The position numbers and the translations under genes are program-made. Source: Acidobacteriota bacterium (GTDB lineage Bacteria > Acidobacteriota > Terriglobia > Acidiferrales > UBA7541). From it: a stretch of DNA of 64,000 nucleotides. Below are positions 18,876-28,207 of the stretch, piece by piece (within the stretch, counting starts at the first letter, position 1; each line of letters starts with the position of its first letter). The DNA is taken from the NCBI GenBank assembly GCA_013289835.1, contig JABCZG010000020.1, positions 28,479 through 92,478 on the forward strand. The letters run 5' to 3'. Below the pieces are notes generated by a model. The model ran no database searches. It was not told the origin of the DNA and saw nothing but the letters and a program-made list of their open reading frames with translations.

Positions 18876-19652
18876 TTAGCTCGCTTCTCCCCCTGGGGCC
18901 CCGCTCGCGGCGGCCGTAGCCTCGCGAGTCCGCAGAACGCCATGTTCCAATCCCAGAATACGGTCGCACCGCGCAGCGAGCGCCAAATTGTGCGTCGCGA
19001 TCAGCGACGTCAATTTGTGCGTGCGGTGCAGCCGCTCCAGCAACTCGAACACGGCCCAAGCATTCTGCTCGTCCAAATCTCCGGTAGGTTCATCTGCCAG
19101 CAGCACGCTCGGCCCAGTGACGAGCGCCCGGGCAATCGCTACGCGCTGCTGTTCCCCTCCGGAGAGTTCCCCTGCGCGGTGATCGACTCGATTTTCCAAG
19201 CCCACCTCCGCCAGCCACTTCCGCGCCATCCCCAGCGCAGAAGTAAAATCGTCGCCGCGCAACAGCAGCGGCATGGCTACGTTTTCCGTAGCCGTAAAAT
19301 CTGGCAGCAACTGGTGGCGTTGCCACAAAAATCCCACGGCACGATTCCGGAATTCCGCCAGCGCCCGTTCGTTAATCGATTCAATGGCTTTCGTTGCGAA
19401 GTATACTGTACCGCTCGTCGGCGTGTCTAGCGCAGCCAGCAAATGTAAGAGAGTACTTTTGCCCGCTCCCGATGGCGCCACGATCGCCACCATCTCTCCC
19501 TGCCGCAAAACCAGATTGGCGTCCACCAAAACCGACAGAAGTTTCTCGCCGCTGCCGTACGTTTTCTTCAGCCCGCGCGTTTCCAGCACGACATTCGCGG
19601 TAGGCAAATCGCCTGCGGCAATGTGCTTCGCGTCTTGGGCTTGGGGCGTCAT
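18876..19652 (-). CDS. lolD: ABC transporter ATPase, lipoprotein release (LolD-like)
   Basis: 258 residues. Walker A is APSGAGKST (first Gly replaced by Ala), Q-loop LWQRHQLLPDFTATENV, signature LSGGEQQRVAIARAL, Walker B VLLADEPTGDLD and the switch His in IATHN. The overall pattern is the MacB/LolD class, ATPases that power lipoprotein extraction from the inner membrane. The partner permease gene lies upstream on the same strand (20005-21231), with a 352-base gap. LolD-type function fits the nearby bamA, ompH and giant lipoprotein. A FtsE- or MacB-like exporter role cannot be excluded from sequence alone. Confidence 0.88.
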   Translation of the reverse strand: MTPQAQDAKHIAAGDLPTANVVLETRGLKKTYGSGEKLLSVLVDANLVLRQGEMVAIVAPSGAGKSTLLHLLAALDTPTSGTVYFATKAIESINERALAEFRNRAVGFLWQRHQLLPDFTATENVAMPLLLRGDDFTSALGMARKWLAEVGLENRVDHRAGELSGGEQQRVAIARALVTGPSVLLADEPTGDLDEQNAWAVFELLERLHRTHKLTSLIATHNLALAARCDRILGLEHGVLRTREATAAASGAPGGEAS

Positions 19653-20004
19653 TCCGTTCTTCTGTTTCTCCTCGAAATTGTCTTGCCTGTTCCTCGTCCT
19701 CTACTCTGCTTAGATGCCAGTCTGCCCCTCCCTGTGTCTTTGCTCACCTCAACGGCCGTGGCTCAGGGGAAGCAAACTGTTTCCCATTTTTGCCCGTCCG
19801 CTCTCCTGCCGAAAAGAGGGCAATTCTTGGCGGACTTCCATCTCTCATAATCTTTCTATTTTCAATAACTTGCAGTGGTTCCTTGCCATACCGGGGATTC
19901 CGCTTCTCTTGCCGGCGCAATCCACTCACCCTTCCCCCGGAGTAGGAGCAAACGGCGCACCATTCTGTCCCTAGAATGATTGATTCTGCACTCGGGCCTA
20001 TTTC
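19653..20004. other. Intergenic region between lolC and lolD
   Basis: 352 bases without a convincing gene, unusual between two genes whose products should form one complex. The minus strand is purine-rich. I see no clear terminator; a weak -10-like ATTATG near 19845-19850 on the minus strand could drive lolD-clpC separately. Confidence 0.4.
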
Positions 20005-21231
20005 CTACTCATACCTCAGAATCTCCACCGGCAGCAGCCGCGACGCCGCCCGCGCCGGCAGGATCGTCGCGCCAACCGAAATCAGCATCGCCACTACCGT
20101 AATCCACACTCCATCCATCACGCTCGGGTGAAACGGCACGTACGGCACCGCATATACCTGCGGGTCCAGCGGAATCAAATGGTAATTTCCCGCCACAACC
20201 GCGAACGCATATCCCACGACGAGTCCCGCCAACGTCCCCGTCGCCCCAATCGCGATTCCTTGCCACAAAAAAATCGTGCGAATCTGTTCCCGCCGCGCGC
20301 CCATGGACACCAGCACGGCAATGTCCCGCGCCTTGTCCGTCACCGTCATCGAAAGCACCACCAAAATGTTGAGCCCAGCCACAAACGTAATCAGCCCAAT
20401 GAAAATCGCCGTCACCAGTTTCTCCAACCGCAGTGCACGAAATAGCGCGCGGTTCTCTTCCATCCAGGTCGCCGCGGAAAATCCCGGTCCCGACGATCGC
20501 TGCACCTCGTCTGCAATCACCCCCGCGCGCTCCGGCTGCTTCAACCGGAATTCCAGCACGTTCACGACGTCACCCGCCCCCGAAAGTCCCTGCGCCGCCG
20601 CCAGCGTCATGAAGCACCAATTTTCGTCGTAATCGTAGAACCCTGAATCGAACACGCCCGCCACGCGAAATCTCCGCGTCCGCGGCATCAATCCAAACGG
20701 CGTCAGCCGCCCCTGCGGACTCGTCAGCGTCACATAGTCCCCCGGCGAAAGTTTCCATTCGTCCGCCAGTTGCTTCCCCACCAGCAGCGCATCAATGCCG
20801 TCGGCGTCCGCCGAAAAATCCAGCCGCCCCTCGACAATCCGCTGCAACGCTTCGTCGCTGGCCCGCTCGCGCTCCGGGTCAACCCCCTTCGTCACTACTC
20901 CGCGCGCCTGCCCCGCGAACGACATCAACACCGTCTGATACACCGCCGGCGTCACCGACTTCACTCCCGCCGTCGCCGCCAGCTTTTTCGCCAGCTCCTC
21001 ATAGTTGCTGATCCCGCTCGACCCCGGCCGGGTCAGCGAAATATGCGCCGTCACTCCCAGCAGCCGTTCCTGCAGCGTCTCGCGAAATCCCGTGTTCATG
21101 GAAAGCGCGATCACCAGCGTGGCCACGCCGGCCGCCACGCCCACCACGGAGAACAGCGTCACCAGCCGCAGCACTGCCGGCCGGTAAGGCGATCGCAGGT
21201 ACCGCCGCGCCACAAACCATTCGAATCTCAT
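20005..21231 (-). CDS. lolC: ABC transporter permease, lipoprotein release (LolC/LolE family)
   Basis: 408 residues with the MacB/FtsX architecture. A first membrane helix (about 22-46, LVTLFSVVGVAAGVATLVIALSM) is followed by a periplasmic domain (about 47-270) and three C-terminal helices (about 275-300, 325-350, 375-395). The N-terminal RFEWFVARRYLRSPYR and MNTGFRETLQERLLGVTAHI match LolC/LolE; the cytoplasmic coupling segment DIAVLVSMGARREQIRTIFL is the family signature. It should work with the downstream LolD-like ATPase to hand lipoproteins to a carrier; a single LolC/E gene implies a homodimer (LolF-type) unless a second copy exists elsewhere. lysS is 18 bases upstream, so the two are probably co-transcribed. 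Confidence 0.9.
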   Translation of the reverse strand: MRFEWFVARRYLRSPYRPAVLRLVTLFSVVGVAAGVATLVIALSMNTGFRETLQERLLGVTAHISLTRPGSSGISNYEELAKKLAATAGVKSVTPAVYQTVLMSFAGQARGVVTKGVDPERERASDEALQRIVEGRLDFSADADGIDALLVGKQLADEWKLSPGDYVTLTSPQGRLTPFGLMPRTRRFRVAGVFDSGFYDYDENWCFMTLAAAQGLSGAGDVVNVLEFRLKQPERAGVIADEVQRSSGPGFSAATWMEENRALFRALRLEKLVTAIFIGLITFVAGLNILVVLSMTVTDKARDIAVLVSMGARREQIRTIFLWQGIAIGATGTLAGLVVGYAFAVVAGNYHLIPLDPQVYAVPYVPFHPSVMDGVWITVVAMLISVGATILPARAASRLLPVEILRYE

Positions 21232-21249
21232 CGTAGTGGGAAGAATACG

Positions 21250-22812
21250 TTACGCGCCGTGCGCTTCGGTAGTGGAAGATGATTCCCCGCCCGCTTCGGG
21301 CCGCAGCAGTGGAAATAGAATCACGTCGCGGATCGAAGCCGAATCCGTCAGCAGCATCGTCAGCCGGTCGATCCCGATGCCTTCGCCCGCTGTCGGCGGC
21401 ATGCCGTGGCAAAGCGCGCGAATGTAGTCCACGTCGAGCTGCTTCGGCACTTCCTCGCCGCCCTGCGCAATCTGCGCCAGGAAGCGCCGCTCCTGCTCGC
21501 CCGGATCGTTCAGTTCCGAAAATCCATTCGCCACTTCCATCCCCGCCACATAAATTTCGAATCGCTCCGTCAGCGAAGGATCCTCCGGCTTCTGCTTCGA
21601 GAGCGGCGAAATCTCGGTCGGAAAATCGTACAAAATCGTCGGCTGCACCAGCTTGTCTTCCGCCATCGTTTCAAACAGCAGCCCCGTCCACTCGCCATCC
21701 GCCAGCGTGCCCTTCGCCGCCGCGTACGGCGCGCCCGTTCGCTTCGCCCAAGCGTTATAGCGATTCGTCGCTTCCTGCGCGCCACCGGGCCGCGCCAGTT
21801 CAGCCAGCGCCGGCGCTTCCCCCGCATCCGCCGGCCAATACTTCACGATGGCTTCCCGCATCGTCAGCCGCTGCATGTTCGAAAAATCCAGCTCCGTCTC
21901 GCCGTACTTCACCGTCGTCGACCCGGTAATATTCTTCGCCACCAACGCAAACAGCTGCTCGTTCATATCCATCAAATCGCGATAATTGCTGTACGCCTCA
22001 TAAAACTCCAGCATCGTGAATTCCGGATTGTGCTGCGTGGAAATCCCCTCATTGCGAAAATTCCGGTTGATCTCGTACACGCGGTCGAATCCTCCGACCG
22101 TCAGCCTCTTCAAATAAAGTTCCGGCGCAATCCTCAAGTACAAAGTAATGTCCAGCGTGTTGTGATGCGTGGTGAACGGCCGCGCCGTGGCCCCTCCCGC
22201 GATCGGGTGCATCATCGGCGTTTCCACTTCGATGTAGCCCCGCGCGTCAAAAAACCGCCGCAGCTCCTGAACGATCCGCGCGCGCGTCACAAACACCTCG
22301 CGCGCCTTTTCATTCGCGATCAAGTCCAAGTATCGCTGGCGGTACCGCAGCTCCACGTCCGTAAGTCCGTGCCATTTTTCCGGCAGCGGCAGCAGCGCTT
22401 TCGAAAGAAAGAACAGCTCCTCCACCCAGATCGAAAGCTCATTGGTCTTCGTCCGAAACAGGTGCCCGCGCACGCCAATCGAATCGCCCAGGTCCAGCAA
22501 ATGAAAAAGTTGAAATGCCTTTTCGCCGACCACATCCTTTCGCACATAAATCTGAATCCGCTTCCCCGACCCTTGCAGGTGCGCAAACCCCGCCTTCCCC
22601 ATCAACCGGTACGAAACGATGCGCCCCGCCACGCGCACTTCGCGCTTGTTCGCTTCCAACTCCGCGCCCGTTGTCTGCCCGTACTGCTCCACCAGCGCCG
22701 CGGCCGTCTCCGTCCAGCGAAACTCCCGCGGGTACGCCTCGTACCCCAGCGCCTGGATCTGCTCGAGTTTCTTCTGGCGCTGCTCAAACTGGTCGCGCGG
22801 CTCAAATTGCAA
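21250..22812 (-). CDS. lysS: Lysyl-tRNA synthetase, class II
   Basis: About 520 residues from a TTG at 22812 (LQFEPRDQFEQRQKKLEQIQ; AAGGA 8 bases upstream). An ATG at 22863 would add 17 residues unlike the family. The N-terminal OB-fold anticodon domain (VAGRIVSYRLMGKAGFAHLQ) precedes the class II catalytic core. Motif 1 is around VETPMMHPIAGGATARPF, motif 2 YEINRNFRNEGISTQHNPEFTM, motif 3 GEGIGIDRLTMLLTDSASIRDVILFP. It charges tRNA-Lys with lysine in the cytoplasm. A stretch rich in Ala/Gly (GEAPALAELARPGGAQEATN) lies before motif 3. First of the lysS-lolC block. Confidence 0.96.
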   Translation of the reverse strand: MQFEPRDQFEQRQKKLEQIQALGYEAYPREFRWTETAAALVEQYGQTTGAELEANKREVRVAGRIVSYRLMGKAGFAHLQGSGKRIQIYVRKDVVGEKAFQLFHLLDLGDSIGVRGHLFRTKTNELSIWVEELFFLSKALLPLPEKWHGLTDVELRYRQRYLDLIANEKAREVFVTRARIVQELRRFFDARGYIEVETPMMHPIAGGATARPFTTHHNTLDITLYLRIAPELYLKRLTVGGFDRVYEINRNFRNEGISTQHNPEFTMLEFYEAYSNYRDLMDMNEQLFALVAKNITGSTTVKYGETELDFSNMQRLTMREAIVKYWPADAGEAPALAELARPGGAQEATNRYNAWAKRTGAPYAAAKGTLADGEWTGLLFETMAEDKLVQPTILYDFPTEISPLSKQKPEDPSLTERFEIYVAGMEVANGFSELNDPGEQERRFLAQIAQGGEEVPKQLDVDYIRALCHGMPPTAGEGIGIDRLTMLLTDSASIRDVILFPLLRPEAGGESSSTTEAHGA

Positions 22813-22943
22813 CGGAAAATTCCTTTCAGAAGTGATGGCTTTCGAGTATAGCGGCGCGCGCATCGCTTGAGCAAGGAATCACACCCCTCGCAAACCACAT
22901 AGCGGTGGCCTGCCGTTCGGATTAAGTCTTTAAGGAAGGATAA

Positions 22944-23570
22944 CTACTTCGCGAATAAGATGCCGCCGCTCGCGATTACCGTGTGTTGGACTCCGGACTG
23001 TAGCGGCACATTGAGTTCCGGATTCCCCGAAACGAAGTCACGCACTTGTCCAAACAAGTTGATGGCCCAGGTCGACTTTCTCGCTCTCCAAAGACTGAAG
23101 TCCAGCCCCGCGCCGTAGTCAAGTGCCGCTCCATTCTTCACGTGCACGCTGTACTTTTGCCCGTTGGTCAGCACCTGGCTCTGCAGAAACAGATCGTATC
23201 CGCCGCCCACGACGACCCACGGACGCAATCGCGCGAATGGCAGGAACTCCAAGCGAAATCCCGGCGTGAAATACAGCGCTGAATAATTTCGCGGAACCGC
23301 GACCGCAACCGATTGCACCATACGCGGCGGCACAACAGTGAGTTCGGCCTCGATGCTGGGCTCGAAAAACCGCGAATGCCACAGCGCGTGGTCGTAGTGC
23401 AGACCAGCCGCGTACGCTCCCGAGATCTGTACTGTTTCTCCGGGCGAGCCCTGGACGGCGCGGCTTTGCGCAAGACTCCCGCCAAAGAAAATGCCGAATT
23501 CCTGCTCCTGCGCGCGAGCTGGGGCCACAAGCAGCACAAACGCCAGGCCAAGAAAGCAAGCGGCGCGCAT
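22944..23570 (-). CDS. Putative outer-membrane beta-barrel protein
   Basis: 208 residues. Signal peptide RAACFLGLAFVLLVAPARAQ. The rest has alternating hydrophobic strands and Gly/aromatic turns (EFGIFFGGSL, ALYFTPGFRLEFLPF, LRPWVVVGGGYDLFLQ, ALDYGAGLDFSLW, AINLFGQVRDFVSG) and ends in HTVIASGGILFAK, consistent with a small 8-strand barrel of the OmpW/OmpA type or a porin-like family protein. No specific family recognised. It starts 5 bases after the stop of the upstream secreted protein, so the two are an operon. Role unknown. Confidence 0.65.
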   Translation of the reverse strand: MRAACFLGLAFVLLVAPARAQEQEFGIFFGGSLAQSRAVQGSPGETVQISGAYAAGLHYDHALWHSRFFEPSIEAELTVVPPRMVQSVAVAVPRNYSALYFTPGFRLEFLPFARLRPWVVVGGGYDLFLQSQVLTNGQKYSVHVKNGAALDYGAGLDFSLWRARKSTWAINLFGQVRDFVSGNPELNVPLQSGVQHTVIASGGILFAK

Positions 23571-23574
23571 CTGG

Positions 23575-23994
23575 CTAGTTCGAGCTTGCCGCTTGCGTCG
23601 GAGCGTCTTGCCGCGGCGTCATCGATACCACCACGTACTCCCGCTCTTTTCCATCCGATTCCGGAACGCGCAGGAAAAACTTGTCCTTCTGAATCCGGAA
23701 TTGTGCCGTCTCTCCGATCGGCAACAGCGCGGGATGCTTGTCATCCTTGGGGCGAATGCGATACGTCAGTTTATCGGTTTGCAGGACGTACTCTTGGCAC
23801 AAAACCTCTTGGGTCTTTTTGTTTTGCGAATCCGTGCCAAGTAGCTCGCCCGTGATGGACTTCGAGTCCTTCGCCTGCACCCCGCACGAAGCCGAATCCA
23901 TGCGAAGTATGGTGCCCTTTTGGTAGTCGTGTTCCTTCGCCGCGCAAACGCTGGCAAGGACCAGACAAACAGCTAGCATGCGTGCCTTGATCAT
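23575..23994 (-). CDS. Small secreted protein of unknown function
   Basis: About 139 residues from the ATG at 23994, chosen because GGAGGG precedes it and a signal peptide follows at once (KARMLAVCLVLASVCAA). The mature part starts KEHDYQKGTILRMDSASCGV and is rich in charged residues with short beta segments (TYRIRPKD, AQFRIQKDKFFLRVP, REYVVVSM). Two Cys (in SCGV and LCQEY) could form a disulfide. Similar small proteins with a YQKG..L.M.S pattern seem common in Acidobacteriota genomes, but I know of no function. Pairs with the downstream barrel gene. Confidence 0.6.
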   Translation of the reverse strand: MIKARMLAVCLVLASVCAAKEHDYQKGTILRMDSASCGVQAKDSKSITGELLGTDSQNKKTQEVLCQEYVLQTDKLTYRIRPKDDKHPALLPIGETAQFRIQKDKFFLRVPESDGKEREYVVVSMTPRQDAPTQAASSN

Positions 23995-24153
23995 CCCCGT
24001 GACCCTCCTCAATTCATAAGAAAAAGGCAGACATCTTCCAACCTAGGCCACGAGAGCGCAGCTAGGAATAGAACTCAGGTACTTTGTGCTCTTTTTCTAA
24101 CGCTTAAAGGTGAGGTAGATTTGGGCTCGACTCGCCAACCGCGGGAGGCTCAC

Positions 24154-24216
24154 TCAGTTCCAAACCTTAAACCGCGGCCACACTTCCGCCAGCAGCTTCT
24201 TCAGCTCCGTGCCAAG
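24154..24216 (-). pseudogene. Remnant of a glycosyltransferase 3' end
   Basis: Reverse-strand reading gives [12 protein letters not shown] followed by a stop, identical to the last 12 residues of the glycosyltransferase at 25440-27047; in the adjoining bases about 49 of 54 match that gene's 3' end. No start or upstream coding region accompanies it, so it is a fragment. It lies just beyond the alcohol dehydrogenase gene, placing that gene between two copies of the same sequence. Confidence 0.7.
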
Positions 24217-24237
24217 AGACTGCCCATGTAAACTCGC

Positions 24238-25311
24238 CTAGCTCGCCAGCCGTTCCAATGCCGGCATCGCACGCTTTTCCTCCCGGATTCCCAGCACCAC
24301 GCGCCCATTGACCTGCCCCTTCTTGAGCCGGCTGAACACGTCATTGATGGATTCCATCGGCACGGTCTCAATCGTCGCCTTCACTTTGCCGTCCGCGGCA
24401 AACGCAAGCGACTCCTCCAGATCCAACCGAGTTCCCACAATGGATCCCCGAATCGTGTAACCATTCAGAACCACGTCGAAAATCGAAACCGGAAACTCCC
24501 CCGGTGGCAGACCATTCAGCACGCAAGTCCCGCCGCGGCGAAGCATCCCGACCGCTTGCTTGAACGCGATCGGAGAAACCGCCGTCACCAGCGCTCCATG
24601 CGCTCCGCCGATCTGTTTTTGGATTTCCTTCACAGGGTCTTGTGTCTTTGCATCAATCGTGACTTCCGCTCCGAGCTTCCGCGCCAGCGCCATCTTTTCT
24701 GGCCCCAGATCCACCGCCGCGACGTGCAGTCCCATGGCCTTCGCATACTGGACGGCCACGTGGCCCAGGCCGCCTACTCCGGAGATCACCACCCATTCGC
24801 CCGGCCGCGCCTGCGTCATTTTCAATCCTTTATACGTGGTGACGCCCGCGCACAAGATTGGAGCCGCATCCACAAAGGAAAGGCTCTTGGGAATTCGTCC
24901 CAGGTAATCCGCTTGCCCCAGCGCGTACTGCGCGAAACTTCCGTTCACCGAGTAACCGGAGTTTTGCTGCTCCGGACAGAGCGTTTCCCAACCCGCAAGA
25001 CAGTAATCGCAATGCCCGCACGCGCTGTGCAGCCACGCGATTCCCACGCGGTCGCCTTCCTTCAAGTGCGTAACGCCCGGCCCGAGCGCCGCGACGATTC
25101 CTGCTCCTTCGTGGCCTGGGATCAGTGGCATGATCGGCTTGACGGGCCAATCCCCGTCCACCGCGTGTAGATCCGTATGACATACGCCGGTGGCAAATAC
25201 TTCTACCAGTGCCTGCCCTGGCCCAGGCGTTGGGATGGGAACTTCTCGCACCACCAACGGCTCCCCAAATTTTTCAACTACGGCTGCCTTCATGGTTTTT
25301 GTGTTTGGCAC
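24238..25311 (-). CDS. Zinc-dependent alcohol dehydrogenase (AdhP-like)
   Basis: 357 residues from a GTG at 25311 ([15 protein letters not shown]) with GGAG 7 bases upstream. Medium-chain dehydrogenase fold. Catalytic zinc ligands are Cys44 (GVCHTD) and His67 (GHEGAG); the structural zinc is held by C98, C101, C104 and C112 ([15 protein letters not shown]). The Rossmann motif is [17 protein letters not shown]. Residue pattern ([35 protein letters not shown]) resembles the NAD-linked tetrameric ethanol-type enzymes. It oxidises primary alcohols or reduces aldehydes in the cytoplasm. The open frame extends to 25647 without start signals. Flanked by a glycosyltransferase gene and a fragment of one. 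Confidence 0.93.
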   Translation of the reverse strand: MPNTKTMKAAVVEKFGEPLVVREVPIPTPGPGQALVEVFATGVCHTDLHAVDGDWPVKPIMPLIPGHEGAGIVAALGPGVTHLKEGDRVGIAWLHSACGHCDYCLAGWETLCPEQQNSGYSVNGSFAQYALGQADYLGRIPKSLSFVDAAPILCAGVTTYKGLKMTQARPGEWVVISGVGGLGHVAVQYAKAMGLHVAAVDLGPEKMALARKLGAEVTIDAKTQDPVKEIQKQIGGAHGALVTAVSPIAFKQAVGMLRRGGTCVLNGLPPGEFPVSIFDVVLNGYTIRGSIVGTRLDLEESLAFAADGKVKATIETVPMESINDVFSRLKKGQVNGRVVLGIREEKRAMPALERLAS

Positions 25312-25439
25312 TTTAGCTCTCCTTTTCGCCCGAACTGTCACAACTCTAGCTCCGACGCAAAGAGCGTTCTGTACCATTGGACACACTTGGCTGTAACGCG
25401 GCTCACCGAGGAACGAAGTGAACCCACTCCAGGCAGGGT

Positions 25440-27047
25440 TTAGTTCCAAACCTTGAACCGCGGCCACACCTCCGCCAGCGGCCTCTTCAGCCCCGTACAA
25501 ATCAATATCGTGTAATGCTCCTCCGCCATCCCATAATAAGGTTCCATCTTCGGCTCCTCGCGCACGTCTTGGCACCACTTCTGCACGTCCTCCAGATCGT
25601 AGTGCAAAAAAATCAAACTCTCCCCGGTGTACTCCCTCGGCCCCCAAAGATAATAATTCTGGTGCCCGCTGATGGACTTCGGCAGCCCCAGCCGCGGCCC
25701 AAAAAAATCAATCGCCCCCGCATCGCCGTACGTCCCCGCCAGGATCCCCGTCTTGCCCCGCTGCTCCGGCGGCAGCGCGTCATACACCTGCGCCACCGCC
25801 GCCACCATCTCCGGCCAGCCAAACTCATCCCCAAAATGCTGCGGCAGCAGCCCGTGATCCTGCACCTCCGTCCGCGTCATCTTGATCCCCAGCGCCTCCA
25901 TATAAGGAACGATTTTCTCCACCGGCAAAATGGGAATCGCCAGCGGCAGAGCAATCGCCCCAATTGCGACTACGAGTACGGGGATAGCCACTCGCACCCA
26001 ACGCAGCCCCTCGCGAGCCTCCGTCAGCTTCTCCCAAAAGACTCCGCCAGCCGCATACAACATCGGGTAGATCGGCGCCAGATAATAGTCCTTCCCCTTC
26101 AGCGCCATCATCACCGCCAGAAACGCCAGATACGTCATCCCCAAACTGCGATAGCGCTTCCCTTCGCCATGAAACAGCAAATAGCCGAGTCCCGCGAGCC
26201 AAACAAAAACGCTGGCCGGATTGAGCATTCGTATTTGCTGGCGAAAAAACGCCAACGGCGGCAATTCAATGTTCTTGTGCGTGGCCTTCACATTCCGCAA
26301 GGCCTCTAGCGTCGGAAAATGATGCTGGATCTGCCACACCAAGTTGGGAAGGAAAATCAGCAGCGCCACTGCCGCCGCAATCCAAAACCACTTCGTGAAC
26401 AAAAGCCGCCGCTCGGAAGTAACGAGCAAGCCCGCAATGAGACTTACCAGGAAAAAAGCCGTAGAGTGCTTGTTCTCCAGGCCAATGCCGAGCATCACGC
26501 CGCACCAAACGAGGATTCTAGGTTGATCGCTGTTGATGGCTCGCAACAGAAAATAAACGCAGCCCATCCAAAACAGCGGTTCGAACGGATTCATCGAAAG
26601 CCGCGTCGCATTCCCCAGAATCACCGGCGCCGCGAACACCGAAAGGCAAGCCAGAAATACCGCGAACCGCTTCCCGCCCAACTCCCGTACCAGCAGCCCG
26701 GTCAGCACAATCTCCGCGCCCTGCGCCAGCGCCGGCAAAACCCGGATGGCATGGAGCGAATCGCCCAGCAGCGCGATAGTGCCTCGCGCCAGCCAAGCCA
26801 CCAGCGGCGCAAAATCGACATAACCCCAATCTAAATGCTTGCTGGCCTCGATAAAGTAAAGCTCATCGCGGAAATACCCATACCGCCCATTCGTGGCCAT
26901 CTGCAGCAAAACCGCCGCCCCCGCCAGAAGCCAGGCGATGTTCATGCTCCCAAAAAGGAACGAATCCCGGCTTCCGCCAAAATCCCCTTGGTTTGCGTTC
27001 GAATGATTTTCCGGTGAGGACACCCCTTGCCGACCACCCTGGTTCAT
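25440..27047 (-). CDS. Membrane glycosyltransferase, PMT/ArnT-like (GT83 type)
   Basis: 535 residues from the ATG at 27047 with GGGAG 5 bases upstream. About ten membrane helices. The first periplasmic loop has [20 protein letters not shown], with the Asp-Glu pair typical of GT-C enzymes, followed by [13 protein letters not shown] and later MNPFEPLFW and ENKHST. The family (PMT_2, PF13231) moves sugars from polyprenyl-phosphate carriers to lipids or proteins on the periplasmic side. The last 150 residues are soluble ([44 protein letters not shown]). Acceptor unknown. Monocistronic; the -10-like TATAAT at 27118-27123 (minus) may be its promoter. A fragment of a close relative lies at 24154-24216. 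Confidence 0.85.
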   Translation of the reverse strand: MNQGGRQGVSSPENHSNANQGDFGGSRDSFLFGSMNIAWLLAGAAVLLQMATNGRYGYFRDELYFIEASKHLDWGYVDFAPLVAWLARGTIALLGDSLHAIRVLPALAQGAEIVLTGLLVRELGGKRFAVFLACLSVFAAPVILGNATRLSMNPFEPLFWMGCVYFLLRAINSDQPRILVWCGVMLGIGLENKHSTAFFLVSLIAGLLVTSERRLLFTKWFWIAAAVALLIFLPNLVWQIQHHFPTLEALRNVKATHKNIELPPLAFFRQQIRMLNPASVFVWLAGLGYLLFHGEGKRYRSLGMTYLAFLAVMMALKGKDYYLAPIYPMLYAAGGVFWEKLTEAREGLRWVRVAIPVLVVAIGAIALPLAIPILPVEKIVPYMEALGIKMTRTEVQDHGLLPQHFGDEFGWPEMVAAVAQVYDALPPEQRGKTGILAGTYGDAGAIDFFGPRLGLPKSISGHQNYYLWGPREYTGESLIFLHYDLEDVQKWCQDVREEPKMEPYYGMAEEHYTILICTGLKRPLAEVWPRFKVWN

Positions 27048-27306
27048 GCTTGCTCCCGTGAACTGTCTTTGCTTCCCCGGAGCTCTTCCGTCAATCAACC
27101 CCGCTCGCGGGACTTGGATTATATAGAAGGATACGAGTTTTGGACTCTGTCCCGCTTGGGGCCGCCGTCTGGCCCGGTAGCCGCCCCTCCCAATTTATGG
27201 ACCAAATGGGGAAAGCCTTCTAACGTCCCACAGTCGTCATCCGATAGCATTCAGATGACGTCAACGGATGAGCATTCTTTTTCCCTTACTATGGGAAATA
27301 ACATTC
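27048..27306. other. Divergent intergenic region, glycosyltransferase / unknown gene
   Basis: About 260 bases to the promoter at 27307, without a supported gene; the plus-strand frame that crosses it lacks a start signal here. On the minus strand TATAAT (plus 27118-27123) is a good -10 for the glycosyltransferase, but its -35 is poor. Inverted words CATCCG and CGGATG flank 27243-27270. Confidence 0.45.
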
Positions 27307-27336
27307 TTCACCGTAAAAATCGTTTTTTGATATACT
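27307..27336 (+). promoter_or_regulatory. Likely promoter of the unknown helical gene
   Basis: TTCACC (27307-27312), 18 bases, TATACT (27331-27336); start near 27343, about 23 bases before the GTG at 27366. Confidence 0.5.
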
Positions 27337-27365
27337 CCCCCCGCTGCCCCAAACGGAGAACTCCC

Positions 27366-28094
27366 GTGAAAGACTGTGCCCGCACCCCCTCAGCCCGAGG
27401 CATGTCTGTCAGAGATGATTGGTCTGCCTGGCTGCCGGATGAGAAAGAAAATTTTTTCCACAGGAACAAACAGGAACTCGAATCCAACTACAACATGTGG
27501 AGCATTTCCCTCGATGAGGCCATCAGCCTCCACCGCGAGGGTCAATTCGGGAAATCCCTTCTGGCAGTAGGTGTTTCCTCGGAACTATGCAGGCTGCTCA
27601 CCGAACCGCTTGCCGCACTCCTCCGCGCCCTTTCCGAACACGCCAAGCATTACGGCACCATTCCAAACGCCGCGCCTCTCGATCCTGAGAATTTCCGTGG
27701 CCCCAAAGGCCGCCATAACGCGCGCATGAGTGGCCTGCTAAATCGTGTCCTGTTCTCCCATCGCTTCCAGTTCCTTCATAAGGTCAGCACTTTGGGAGAT
27801 ATGGTTGAGGATTTGGGCAAGGACTTCCATGATGCCGTCCAGCATCTTGCCGAAGGCGCCGCCGCAGACCCGGAAATCATCTGGGAAGAGGTCGATTCGA
27901 CTCATTTTGACCTCAATACCTGTCTCCGGGAAACCGTGGTTTTGTTCAAATCTTTTATGATCGTCCTTCCGGCAGACCAGCTTTCGGCCTTCCGCCAGAC
28001 CGTCTCCGACCAGTCCGAGTCTCAGAGGACGGAAGCTCTCGCCCGCCAGCGCCTGCTCCGCCATAGACGGATGACCGCGATCGCGGGACAATAG
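27366..28094 (+). CDS. Conserved-looking helical protein of unknown function
   Basis: 242 residues from a GTG at 27366, with GGAG about 7 bases before. I do not recognise the family. No signal peptide or membrane segment; long amphipathic helices dominate (SISLDEAISLHREGQFGKS, LCRLLTEPLAALLRALSEHA, RFQFLHKVSTLGDMVEDLGK, LNTCLRETVVLFKSFMIVLP), with an Arg-rich C-terminus. It has a promoter of its own and terminator-like hairpins behind it, and real-gene codon usage. A cytoplasmic all-helical protein is the only safe description. It lies just upstream of, but is probably not co-transcribed with, the sigma factor operon. Confidence 0.65.
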   Translation: MKDCARTPSARGMSVRDDWSAWLPDEKENFFHRNKQELESNYNMWSISLDEAISLHREGQFGKSLLAVGVSSELCRLLTEPLAALLRALSEHAKHYGTIPNAAPLDPENFRGPKGRHNARMSGLLNRVLFSHRFQFLHKVSTLGDMVEDLGKDFHDAVQHLAEGAAADPEIIWEEVDSTHFDLNTCLRETVVLFKSFMIVLPADQLSAFRQTVSDQSESQRTEALARQRLLRHRRMTAIAGQ

Positions 28095-28116
28095 TCTCGC
28101 CGGCGTACGCGCTTGT

Positions 28117-28165
28117 CCCCGGGTAACTCCCCGGGAATAAACCCCTTTTCCGGGGTGTCTCTTTT
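28117..28165 (+). terminator. Tandem hairpins after the unknown helical gene
   Basis: CCCGGG (28118-28123) pairs with CCCGGG (28130-28135) around a 6-base loop; then CCCC (28142-28145) pairs with GGGG (28152-28155), followed by TGTCTCTTTT. Together they probably end the upstream transcript. They also argue that the sigma factor starts downstream of here. Confidence 0.45.
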
Positions 28166-28207
28166 AGACATACGCGTTTCTGCCAGGACAACTCTAGGGG
28201 GTACACG

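Noticed and set aside
24238..25647. N-terminal extension of the alcohol dehydrogenase to 25647
   Set aside because: The added 112 residues overlap the end of the glycosyltransferase gene and have no family similarity; the GTG at 25311 has a good ribosome site.
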